Assembly (NCBI GenBank): GCA_049324835.1
Contig: JBMOMT010000003.1
Coordinates: 62,001-126,000 of the forward strand
Length of the DNA stretch: 64,000 nt
DNA from: JBMOMT01 sp049324835
Lineage (GTDB): Bacteria > Chloroflexota > Anaerolineae > CAYNKW01
Direction of reading: 5' to 3'
In this document: piece by piece, positions 1 through 7,704 of the stretch
Layout of the letters: every line of letters starts with the position of its first letter
Position numbering within the stretch: the stretch's first letter is position 1
Position numbers and translations under genes: made by a program
Notes under the pieces: generated by a model
Seen by the model: only the letters and a program-made list of their open reading frames with translations
Database searches by the model: none
What the model was told of the DNA's origin: nothing

Positions 1-114
1 GATACTTGGGCCGATTTCTACTCGAAATCACTTCCAAGCCTGCGGGAGGGTGAGCAGTTACGGAAACACGACTATTCGATTGAAAGTGAAAAATCTGAGG
101 AGCAAAGAATATGA
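1..114 (+). CDS. Possible C-terminal end of an unknown protein (cut by window start)
   Basis: Frame 1 is open from the first base and reads 37 residues, beginning DTWADFYSKSLPSL and ending KSEEQRI before a TGA. The TGA shares bases with the ATG of the next gene (ATGA), the usual arrangement of coupled genes. The tail is charged and hydrophilic. No domain can be assigned from so short a piece, and it could also be a chance reading frame. Confidence 0.4.
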   Translation, partial: DTWADFYSKSLPSLREGEQLRKHDYSIESEKSEEQRI

Positions 115-2165
115 AACCCAAACACATTCTTGCCGTGATCCTGATGTCGCTCGTTTTGCTGCTGGCGGCGTGCGCCGAAAAGGCCACACCCACGCCGCTG
201 CCGACGGCCACTCAACCCCCCTCGGCCACACCCACTCCTGAACCGTCTGCCACCCCACTGCCGACCGCTACACCCACAGCGGAGCCCTCCCCGCCGGCCT
301 ATGAGCCGATCTTTGAGGCCGCTGGGTGTCCTTTTCAACTGCCCGCGGGCCAGGTGGAGAGTGAGACGGTCAGGTGCGGCTATCTGATCCTGCCGGAGAA
401 TCGCAGCGATCCCAACAGCCGCGACATCCGCCTGGCCGTGGCCATCTTTGGACCAACGGCCGGCGCGGCGGCAGCCGATCCTATCCTCTACCTTTCTGGT
501 GGCCCTGGCGGCAGCGTGCTGGAGTATCTGTATCTGGCCTTTTCCAGATTCGAGCCGCTCCTGACGCTCGGTCGAGAGCTGATCCTGTTCGACCAGCGCG
601 GTGTGGGCTTTTCCCAACCGGCCCTCGATTGCCCCGCTGTTCTCGAGTTGGGCCTGGAACTGCTCGACGAAGAGCTGGACGGCCGGCCACTTGCCGATCC
701 AGAGATGTCTGAGCTGAACCTGGAAGCCCTGCTGGCCTGTGAGGCCGATCTACTCGCTGTGGCAGACCTGACGACCTACAACACCCTGGCCAACGCCGCC
801 GATATCAACGACCTGCGGCTGGCGCTGGGTTACGATCAGATGAACCTGTGGGGCGCTTCCTACGGCACCCGGCTGGCCCTGGAGGTGATGCGCGATTTCC
901 CCGAGGGCCTGCGCAGCGTCGTGCTCGACTCGGTCTATCCACCCGACATCGATCTGTACCTCGAAGGCCCGGTTAACCTGGATCGGTCGATGGACCTGCT
1001 CTTTGAGAGCTGCGCCTCAGATACCGCCTGCAACGCCGCCTACCCCAACCTGCGGACGGTCTTTTTCGAGACGGTGGAAAGGCTGAACGAAACCCCCCTG
1101 CCCAGCCAGGTCATCGATCCCTTTACCGGCCAGCGCTACGATGCCGTTTTCGACGGCGATTCTCTGTTGGGGCTGACTTTTCGGTTGCTCTACGAGACCG
1201 ACGTGCTGCCATCGTTGCCACAGCTCATCTATGCCGTGAGCCAGGACGATCTCAGCCTGGCCGAACTGATCCGCGGCCAGTTGCTGGCTCAGGCAGACGC
1301 CATGAGCCAGGGCATGCAATTCTCGGTGCAGTGCAACGAAGAGTTTGCTTTTAACACGCTGGAAGATTTTCAGGCGGTGGTGGCGTCATACCCCGAGCTG
1401 GCGCCGGTTTACGGCGATAGCGCGGTGGGTGAGCTGGCCTTTCGCGTGTGCCAGGATTGGGATTCCGGCGTGGCAGACGCGCGCGAGAACGAGCCGGTGA
1501 TCAGCGATGTGCCGACGCTGCTCATGGCCGGCCAATACGATCCCATCACGCCGCCGGCCTGGGCGCGCCACACCGCTCAAACACTGGCCAACGGCCACCT
1601 GTTCGAATACCCCGGCGTGGGCCACGGCGCGAGCATCGTGCTGGGCTGTCCACAAGCGATGATGCAGGCCTTCATCGACGACCCGACACGCGCCCCAGAC
1701 GATGCCTGCATCGATGCTTTGGGACTACAATTCCAGGTGCCAGAAACCGGCGCGGTCGTGATCCAGCTCGAGCCGCTCACCAACGAGACGATGGGCATCG
1801 AGAGTGTGGCGCCGGCAGGCTGGACCGAGGTATCGCCCGGCGTTTATTCCCGGGCCAACTCGGCTCTGGACGTCACAGTGGCCATCGTACAGGCCGCGCC
1901 CACCACCACCGACGCCCTGGTGCAAATGCTGGTGATGCAACTGGGCCTGAGTGAGGCGCCCGAGGTTGCCAGTCTGCGAGAGGCCAATGGCCTCACCTGG
2001 ACGCTCTACACCGCCCAGGTTCAGGGTTTCACGGTGGATGCGGCCCTGGCCCAGAGCGGCGAGCTGGCGCTGGTGGTGCTGCTGCAAAGCGCAGCCAGCG
2101 AGCGCGACGCGCTTTACGAGGCCGTCTTTTTGCCAATGATAGACGCCACCGTCCCGCTGGACTGA
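111..2165 (+). CDS. Secreted lipoprotein alpha/beta hydrolase (S33 / tripeptidyl aminopeptidase-like)
   Basis: The protein has a lipoprotein signal peptide (hydrophobic 6-19, LLLAAC with the lipidated Cys at 21) and then a Thr/Pro-rich linker to about residue 65, so it should sit on the outside of the cell membrane. The hydrolase fold shows an oxyanion-type FDQRG near 161, the nucleophile elbow GASYG near 247-251, an acidic residue in AGQYDP near 476 and the catalytic His in GVGHG near 504. This order and the C-terminal TAP-like segment match S33 proline iminopeptidase/tripeptidyl aminopeptidase-like exopeptidases. Residues 550-684 form an extra C-terminal domain I do not recognise. The start is supported by GAGGAG nine bases upstream. 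The substrate is probably short peptides but is not determined. Confidence 0.85.
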   Translation: MKPKHILAVILMSLVLLLAACAEKATPTPLPTATQPPSATPTPEPSATPLPTATPTAEPSPPAYEPIFEAAGCPFQLPAGQVESETVRCGYLILPENRSDPNSRDIRLAVAIFGPTAGAAAADPILYLSGGPGGSVLEYLYLAFSRFEPLLTLGRELILFDQRGVGFSQPALDCPAVLELGLELLDEELDGRPLADPEMSELNLEALLACEADLLAVADLTTYNTLANAADINDLRLALGYDQMNLWGASYGTRLALEVMRDFPEGLRSVVLDSVYPPDIDLYLEGPVNLDRSMDLLFESCASDTACNAAYPNLRTVFFETVERLNETPLPSQVIDPFTGQRYDAVFDGDSLLGLTFRLLYETDVLPSLPQLIYAVSQDDLSLAELIRGQLLAQADAMSQGMQFSVQCNEEFAFNTLEDFQAVVASYPELAPVYGDSAVGELAFRVCQDWDSGVADARENEPVISDVPTLLMAGQYDPITPPAWARHTAQTLANGHLFEYPGVGHGASIVLGCPQAMMQAFIDDPTRAPDDACIDALGLQFQVPETGAVVIQLEPLTNETMGIESVAPAGWTEVSPGVYSRANSALDVTVAIVQAAPTTTDALVQMLVMQLGLSEAPEVASLREANGLTWTLYTAQVQGFTVDAALAQSGELALVVLLQSAASERDALYEAVFLPMIDATVPLD

Positions 2166-2181
2166 GGTCGTAGAAAAACAA

Positions 2182-2211
2182 CAGGGGATGCGCCCGCCGG
2201 CGCATCCCCTG
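2182..2211 (-). terminator. Intrinsic terminator between convergent hydrolase and nrdJ
   Basis: A perfect 13-bp stem (CAGGGGATGCGCC and its complement) with a 4-base loop lies between the two converging genes. Read on the minus strand it is followed by TTGTTTTTC, so it mainly serves nrdJ. It may also slow transcription from the left. Confidence 0.75.
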
Positions 2212-2254
2212 CTGATGTCTGCTGTCCGTCAGAAGCAGGTTACCCTCACCGCGA

Positions 2255-4546
2255 TCAACACTCGCTAAAGCCGCACGAGTAGCATTTGCGGCAGCCTTCC
2301 TGGGCGATCAGCGTGGCCTGGCCGCAGGTAGGACAGAGATCTCCCGGCTGGCCGTTGCCTTCGATCTGGGACGCATCGAACGTCTCGGTCACGCCGATGT
2401 GATCCGCCAGCACCTGGGCGATGGCGTCGGGCAGAGAGCGCACGCGGTAAGGGCCAAAACCCATAGGCCGCCCGCCGCCGATGCCGGAGAGCTGATCGAC
2501 TACCTCGGCCATACGCTTGACCGGCGAGAGAGGCGAGGGCAGCCGCAAAGTCAACGAAATGAGCCGGCCCAGCGCCTCGGCCACGGCCGCGGTATCGGAG
2601 CCGGCCTTACCCACGTTGGTGAACACCTCGAAGGGCTGGTTGGCGCCGTTCTCGTTGACGGTGATGTAGGCCGTGCCCAGAGGAGTCTGGGCCTGATAGG
2701 TCACACCTCGCAACACCCGCGCCCGCGGCTTGACGGTATCGATCCCCCTGGTCGATGGCGGGGGGGCGACCTTTTGCCCCTCTGAGTCGTCGGTGCCCAC
2801 GTGCAGCACCTGCTCGTTTTTGCAGCCATCGCGGAAAACGGTGATGCCCAGACAGCCTTCGCGGTAGGCCAGCCTGTAGGCGGCGGCCACGTCTTGGGGA
2901 GTGGCCGTATTGGGCAGGTTGATCGTCTTGGACACGCCGTTGTCGGTGTGTTTTTGAAAGGCGGCCTGCATACGCACGTGCCATTCAGGAGCGATCTCGT
3001 GGGCGGTGACGAAAACTCGCTGCACATCGGCCGGCACGTCGGCCATGCCACCCACGTGGCCCCTTTTGGCCACTTCGGCCATCAGCTCCGGGCTGTAGAA
3101 CCCTCGCTCCTGGGCCATTCGCTCGAAGGTGGGGTTGACGAACTGGAGCCGCCGTTCGCCGACGATGTGGCGGAAAGCCAGGGCAAAGATGGGTTCGATG
3201 CCCGACGACACACCGGCGATGATGCTGATGGAGCCGGTGGGTGCGATGGTGGTCACGGTGGCATTACGCCGGGGACGGTCGGCCTGGTAGATGCTGTGTG
3301 GCCAGTTGGGAAAAGAGCCTCGTTCTTCGGCCAGTTTGATGTCTTCATCGTGGCCTATACGCTTGATAAAGCGCCCCAGTTCGTCGGCCAGGGCCAGGGC
3401 CTCGGCGCTGTCGTAGGGGATGCCCAGAGCAAAGAGCATATCGGCCCAACCCATGACTCCCAGCCCGATGCGGCGGTTGCCTTTGACGGCTTCGTCGATC
3501 TCGGGCAAAGGGTAGGGATTGACCTCGATGACGTTGTCCAAAAAACGCACGGCCAGCCGCACCACGCGCTCCAGTTCGGCCCAGTCCACGTCGCTGCGGC
3601 GCCCGTTGTCCGGGATGCCGGGTTTGGCAAAGAGAGACAGGTTGATGGAGCCCAGGTTACAGGCTTCGTTGGGTAAGAGTGGCTGCTCGCCGCAGGGGTT
3701 GGTGGCTTCGATCTGTCCCAGCTCAGGGGTGGGATTGGCCGGGCTGTGATTGATGCGGTCGATGAAGACCAGGCCGGGGTCGCCGCTTTTCCAGGCCGCT
3801 TGCACGATTTTTTCGAATACCTCGTGCGCCGGCAGTTGTTGGATCACCTCGCCGGTGTGGGGCGCGATCAATTCGTACGTCTGGTCTCGTTCCAGGGCCT
3901 GCATGAACGTATCGCTCACGGCCACCGAGATGTTAAAGTTGGTGATGCCGCCATCCAGCTTGCACGTGATGAACTCCAGGATATCGGGATGATCCACGCG
4001 CAAGATGCCCATGTTCGCCCCGCGGCGGCGTCCGCCCTGTTTGACGGCATCGGTGGCGGCGTCAAAGACGCGCATGAAACTCACCGGCCCGCTGGCCCTG
4101 CCGCCGCTGGTGCGCACCAGGCTACCTTTGGGGCGTAGCCGGGAAAACGCAAAGCCGGTGCCGCCGCCTGATTGGTGGATGATAGCGGCTCGTTTGACGG
4201 CCTCAAAAATGCCGGGCATCGAGTCTTCCACCGGCAGCACAAAACAGGCCGAATATTGCAGATTTCCCTCCACGCCGGCGTTCATCAACGTGGGCGAGTT
4301 GGGTAAAAACTTGTGGCCGACCATCAGCCCGTAAAATTGCTCGGCAACGGCATACATCTCGTCTGGTGTTTTGCCCCATGCCTTTTCCGCAGCAGCAATG
4401 GCCGTGGCAACCCGCCAGCACATATCTTCTGGTGTTTCCATGATACCGTTGCCTTTGTTTCGACGCAGGTAACGCTCGTGCAGCACGCGCATGGCCGATT
4501 CCGACCATTGACCAGTGAGTTTGGGTCGGGTGTGTTGTTTGAGCAT
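2255..4546 (-). CDS. nrdJ: Vitamin B12-dependent (class II) ribonucleotide reductase
   Basis: This cytoplasmic enzyme reduces ribonucleotides to deoxyribonucleotides using adenosylcobalamin and needs no oxygen. The protein shows the family motifs NLQYSACFVLPVEDSM, NPCGEQPLLPNEACNLGSINL (active-site region) and PTGSISIIAGVSSGIEP, and ends in a four-Cys zinc-ribbon-like tail (CPTCG...CRKCYSCGFSEC) thought to help re-reduce the active site. The length of 763 residues suits the short NrdJ form. The start at 4546 is chosen because GGAGGA stands directly upstream; the open frame continues 20 codons further without a ribosome site. It follows nrdR on the same strand, 220 bp downstream of it. Confidence 0.96.
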   Translation of the reverse strand: MLKQHTRPKLTGQWSESAMRVLHERYLRRNKGNGIMETPEDMCWRVATAIAAAEKAWGKTPDEMYAVAEQFYGLMVGHKFLPNSPTLMNAGVEGNLQYSACFVLPVEDSMPGIFEAVKRAAIIHQSGGGTGFAFSRLRPKGSLVRTSGGRASGPVSFMRVFDAATDAVKQGGRRRGANMGILRVDHPDILEFITCKLDGGITNFNISVAVSDTFMQALERDQTYELIAPHTGEVIQQLPAHEVFEKIVQAAWKSGDPGLVFIDRINHSPANPTPELGQIEATNPCGEQPLLPNEACNLGSINLSLFAKPGIPDNGRRSDVDWAELERVVRLAVRFLDNVIEVNPYPLPEIDEAVKGNRRIGLGVMGWADMLFALGIPYDSAEALALADELGRFIKRIGHDEDIKLAEERGSFPNWPHSIYQADRPRRNATVTTIAPTGSISIIAGVSSGIEPIFALAFRHIVGERRLQFVNPTFERMAQERGFYSPELMAEVAKRGHVGGMADVPADVQRVFVTAHEIAPEWHVRMQAAFQKHTDNGVSKTINLPNTATPQDVAAAYRLAYREGCLGITVFRDGCKNEQVLHVGTDDSEGQKVAPPPSTRGIDTVKPRARVLRGVTYQAQTPLGTAYITVNENGANQPFEVFTNVGKAGSDTAAVAEALGRLISLTLRLPSPLSPVKRMAEVVDQLSGIGGGRPMGFGPYRVRSLPDAIAQVLADHIGVTETFDASQIEGNGQPGDLCPTCGQATLIAQEGCRKCYSCGFSEC

Positions 4547-4616
4547 GTGCCTCCTCCGTGACTGTGGGGAATATCTGACCCTCTGACTCACCCCCCCGGT
4601 GTGCAATTCAGAAAGG

Positions 4617-4673
4617 TCGCTCTTTGCTCACGGCGGGCAGGGCCTTGCAGCCGACCCCCCAGGCAAAGAGCGA
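4617..4673 (-). promoter_or_regulatory. Strong hairpin in the nrdR-nrdJ spacer / nrdJ leader
   Basis: An 11-bp perfect stem (TCGCTCTTTGC / GCAAAGAGCGA) encloses a GC-rich apical part. There is no T-run, so it is not a simple terminator. I found no B12-box (AGCCAGGAGACC-like) or GGGACTGCCCC-like element, so it is not a recognisable cobalamin riboswitch. It may tune nrdJ relative to nrdR. Confidence 0.45.
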
Positions 4674-4766
4674 ACACCACTCCACCCCCATGGAGCCTAT
4701 CTTGCGCCATTGCACGAAGGCGTTTTTCACTCTAGTGCTGAGGCTCGATCTCGGTTTGCCTCAGGG

Positions 4767-5240
4767 TTATTTCTCTTCCTCCTGTTCCAAAGAACGCTTT
4801 TCCAACAGGCTCTCGATCTCTTGCGCCAGGCTTTCCACATCGGCAAAGCGGCGATACACCGAGGCGAAACGGACGTAGGCCACGTCATCCAGTTGACGCA
4901 GGCGGTCGATCACCTGTTCGCCGATCACCTGCCCTTCCACTTCCGACTGACCCAAAGAGCGCACGTAGGTCTCGACCTCGTCGGCCAGTCGCTCGATGGC
5001 TTCGATTGGGACGGGGCGTTTGGCGCAGGCGATGCGCACCCCCTGGAGCAGTTTTTCCCGGTCGAAAGGCTCACGACGGCCATCGCGTTTGACCACCATC
5101 ACCGGTGCGGCATAGACACGCTCGTAGGTAGTGAAGCGCTGCTCGCAGATTTTGCACTCGCGTCGCCGCCGGATGCCATCGCCGGCTTCGCGTGTATCGA
5201 CAACCCGCGAATCGCGCTCCCCGCAATAAGGACATTTCAT
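4767..5240 (-). CDS. nrdR: Transcriptional repressor NrdR
   Basis: NrdR represses ribonucleotide reductase genes when dATP occupies its ATP-cone. The N-terminus carries the zinc ribbon CPYCG ... CKICEQRFTTYER (Cys 3, 6, 31, 34), followed by a basic segment and an ATP-cone domain spanning roughly residues 48-137. The total of 157 residues is the normal family length. The ATG is preceded by AGGAGGCACC. Its own promoter region carries two NrdR boxes, so autoregulation is likely, and nrdJ lies next on the same strand. Confidence 0.97.
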   Translation of the reverse strand: MKCPYCGERDSRVVDTREAGDGIRRRRECKICEQRFTTYERVYAAPVMVVKRDGRREPFDREKLLQGVRIACAKRPVPIEAIERLADEVETYVRSLGQSEVEGQVIGEQVIDRLRQLDDVAYVRFASVYRRFADVESLAQEIESLLEKRSLEQEEEK

Positions 5241-5410
5241 GGTGCCTCCTATCTCTGCTCGTCGTGCTCACCAGGGCCGGCTGTGTCTGTGAATCCCTCG
5301 TGACCTTTGGCCCTGCCGGGTCGAATCTCGGAACGCGATCCAAAACGTGGCCAGCCTTGACAGCAAAATCACAACAGTCGGGGAAGTCTATGTCCGTGTT
5401 TTGCCGTTGC

Positions 5411-5457
5411 GCACAATATATAGGGGCAGAACGAGGAAAAAACACAAATTATAGTAG
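5411..5457 (-). promoter_or_regulatory. Tandem NrdR boxes overlapping a -10 element
   Basis: Two copies resemble the known NrdR box ACACwATATATwGTGT: GCACAATATATAGGGG at 5411-5426 and ACACAAATTATAGTAG at 5442-5457. Their starts are 31 bp apart, the typical three-helical-turn spacing. On the minus strand the second box contains TATAAT (5448-5453), a good -10 for nrdR, though the -35 is poor. Bound NrdR would block this promoter. The site is about 200 bp upstream of the nrdR start. In the rest of the 5241-5551 gap I see no gene. Confidence 0.8.
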
Positions 5458-5551
5458 GTCAGGTGGCACAATGATACCACAAAGTAGGCTGAAGCGCAAG
5501 CGGAAAAAGCGTCGAAACCTTAAAATTCTTCTCAGGTAAAAAATTTCTAAC

Positions 5552-6979
5552 CTAAGGCCCCACGGCTCCGAGTAGCGGCGTCCAGGCTTCCACCAGCGGG
5601 CGCAGCCAGAGCAAGAGTTGATCGCTGTGACGCCCGGCCCACAGGCAGGCGAGTATCAATGCGGCGATGACGACGCCGGCAACGGGTGCCATGTTGTGGG
5701 TGGGCAGGGTGGCATCTTTGTGCGGTTGTGGTGCTGCCCAGAGCGCCACGGCGCTACGCAGCCAGCCCAATATCACGCCGAACGTCGATAACAACGGCAG
5801 ACAGGCCCAGAGGCCGCCGGCCGTCGATGTCTGGAGCAGCAAGGCCCATCGACCGGCAAAGCCGGCCGTGAAGGGCAGTCCCCCCAGAGATAACCCGCCC
5901 AGCAGCAGGCCGCCGGCTGCCAGCGGCAGGCGGCGGCCTGCTCCTCGGACCTCGGCAAACGAGGTCCGTCCGAAACGCTGGCGAATCACCGCCAGACCTG
6001 CACCGGCCAGTAACAGGCCGATGGCCCGCGTGATCACCATCAGAAAAGCCACAGTCAGGCCGGCCTCGTCCATTGCGGTCAGCGCGAGCAGGCCCATGCC
6101 CAGGTCGTTCAGCACGGTGTATCCCAGCAGTGGGGCGAAATGGCGTTGCACGGCGGCCAACACGCCGCCGATGCCAACCGTCAGCAGCCCGCCCCAGGCC
6201 AGCAGCGACAGCACCTGCCCATCGGCCAGAAGCCACGGCTGATCGTGAAACAGCCCCAGGGCCAGTAAAAGGATCACCACCTGGTATCCAGAGATCAACA
6301 GGGCCGCCACGCCCGGTTGGGCGCCGGTGACCAGGGCCGAAACCCAACCTTCGAAAGGATAGGCGGCCAACAACCCACCCAGGCCGATGGCGGTCAGCAG
6401 CATGGTTGGTTGTGTGAGGGTAAAGTCGTCGGGGTTGGCGGCGCGGGCTTCGATCAGCGTGCTGACCAGCAGCAGCAGCGGCGCGATCAGGGTGAGCAGC
6501 ACCATCTGCCGCCCGGCGCCGCGCGTGGAGGTCGGTCGTCCTCCCTGGATGACCATCGTTGCCAGGGTCGAGATCAGCCAGAGAAGGATCACGGCGAAGG
6601 CCAGGTGTTGCATCAATACGGCAGCCGCCCAGCCGCTGAGCAGAGCCAGGCCCAACGGAAAGAAGGAGCGTCCGGGAGATACCGGCCAGGCCAGTAGAAA
6701 AGACACCGCCGCCAGGCCATAGAGCAATCCCAGGGCCATCTGGCCGCCGAGTGTCAGGGCCATTTGACGGCCCAGCAGGCTGACCGGCTGTTCCAGCAGC
6801 AACGACCATCCGAGCAGCGGCAGGGGTTCAGCCGGCTGGACCGTGAAACATAACCAGGCCAATACGGCCGCCGCGCCGCCGGCCAGCATCGCTGCCGGAA
6901 AGGCCCAGCGTCTCACCAGATAAACCAGAGGCGCAACCAGCAGCGGCAGGCCCACCAGCACCCACGCTCCGGCGATCAT
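5552..6979 (-). CDS. Proton-antiporter-like membrane protein (NuoM/NuoN/MrpD family, divergent)
   Basis: The 475 residues are almost entirely hydrophobic helices, about a dozen or more, in the pattern of the proton-conducting antiporter family that includes NuoL/M/N and MrpA/D. The family signature around PLHxWLPxAxxxAP is present only in altered form, as PFEGWVSALVTGAQPGVAALL near 212-232, so the usual His is Glu. It overlaps the upstream gene by 4 bp (ATGA) and is the last gene of the xseA-xseB-membrane operon. No peripheral-arm, quinone-site or Na+/H+ partner genes lie nearby. The role is probably ion translocation, but the complex it belongs to is unknown. Confidence 0.7.
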   Translation of the reverse strand: MIAGAWVLVGLPLLVAPLVYLVRRWAFPAAMLAGGAAAVLAWLCFTVQPAEPLPLLGWSLLLEQPVSLLGRQMALTLGGQMALGLLYGLAAVSFLLAWPVSPGRSFFPLGLALLSGWAAAVLMQHLAFAVILLWLISTLATMVIQGGRPTSTRGAGRQMVLLTLIAPLLLLVSTLIEARAANPDDFTLTQPTMLLTAIGLGGLLAAYPFEGWVSALVTGAQPGVAALLISGYQVVILLLALGLFHDQPWLLADGQVLSLLAWGGLLTVGIGGVLAAVQRHFAPLLGYTVLNDLGMGLLALTAMDEAGLTVAFLMVITRAIGLLLAGAGLAVIRQRFGRTSFAEVRGAGRRLPLAAGGLLLGGLSLGGLPFTAGFAGRWALLLQTSTAGGLWACLPLLSTFGVILGWLRSAVALWAAPQPHKDATLPTHNMAPVAGVVIAALILACLWAGRHSDQLLLWLRPLVEAWTPLLGAVGP

Positions 6980-7686
6980 GTGCCCTCCTCCGATAGAGCC
7001 TCTGCCGGGAGCGTCCCTCGCACAGAAATGAGATAACCGGCGCCCAAGGCCACGAACAACGTCGCAATGCCCAACAGGCTGGCGATGGTCAGACTGCGCT
7101 CCCAGGCCACGTAAAAGGCGTCGAAGGCCATCAGCCAGGTGAGCAGGCCCGTACCCACGTGAAAGGGCGACTCAGCCAGCGCCAGCACGGTCAGGGCAAC
7201 CGTAGCCAGCCAGGTGCAGGCCAAACCCAGGGCGGGCAGTGTGCCCGGCAGGGGGTAACGCTTCACCAGGGCGTAAGCGGCGATAGCTGCCAGTGAGAGC
7301 GCGCCCATACGAAAGGGCAGGCGCAGGGTAAAGCCGGTGGCAACCCTGAAGGCCTGCCGCCTGGCAGTCGTCAGTTTACGCTGAGCGGCCTGGCTGGTGG
7401 TCAGCGGCTTAAAGGGGGAGAGTGACGGTTCACCAATACGTCGGGCCGACCAGTACAAGATGGCGCAGGCGATGGCGCCGGTCATGACCTTGACGACGAC
7501 CAGCGCCAGAGGAATGATGGTCGCCAGGAGCCAGGCAAGCAGCAGATACTGGACGATCAACGCCAGCAGAGCGTGGGCCCATTGCCGCAGCAAGATGAGC
7601 AGGCCGCCGGTGATAAAGAGGCCGGCTATCGCTGTGGTGATGGTAATGGGCGGCAGTGAGGCCAGAATGTGGGTCAGGTCAGGCAT
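6976..7686 (-). CDS. Integral membrane protein, middle gene of antiporter-like module
   Basis: I do not recognise a specific family. The 236-residue protein has three or four hydrophobic segments in its first 90 residues (for example ITTAIAGLFITGGLLILL), a basic cytoplasmic-looking stretch rich in Arg/Lys at about 80-115, and further helices after it. Size and context recall the small NuoJ/NuoK/HyfE-like subunits that accompany antiporter-type subunits. It starts 18 bp after the upstream gene and overlaps the downstream one by 4 bp, so all three should be made together. Confidence 0.6.
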   Translation of the reverse strand: MPDLTHILASLPPITITTAIAGLFITGGLLILLRQWAHALLALIVQYLLLAWLLATIIPLALVVVKVMTGAIACAILYWSARRIGEPSLSPFKPLTTSQAAQRKLTTARRQAFRVATGFTLRLPFRMGALSLAAIAAYALVKRYPLPGTLPALGLACTWLATVALTVLALAESPFHVGTGLLTWLMAFDAFYVAWERSLTIASLLGIATLFVALGAGYLISVRGTLPAEALSEEGT

Positions 7687-7704
7687 ATCAGCTTCCTTGG
7701 CGGG

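Noticed and set aside
72..617. 181-codon minus-strand frame opposite the lipoprotein hydrolase
   Set aside because: It has a low-complexity Arg/Gly composition, opposes a well-supported gene and carries no motif.
4547..4766. Cobalamin riboswitch for nrdJ
   Set aside because: Despite the hairpin, no B12 box or GGGACTGCCCC-like core is visible, so it is recorded only as an unexplained structure.
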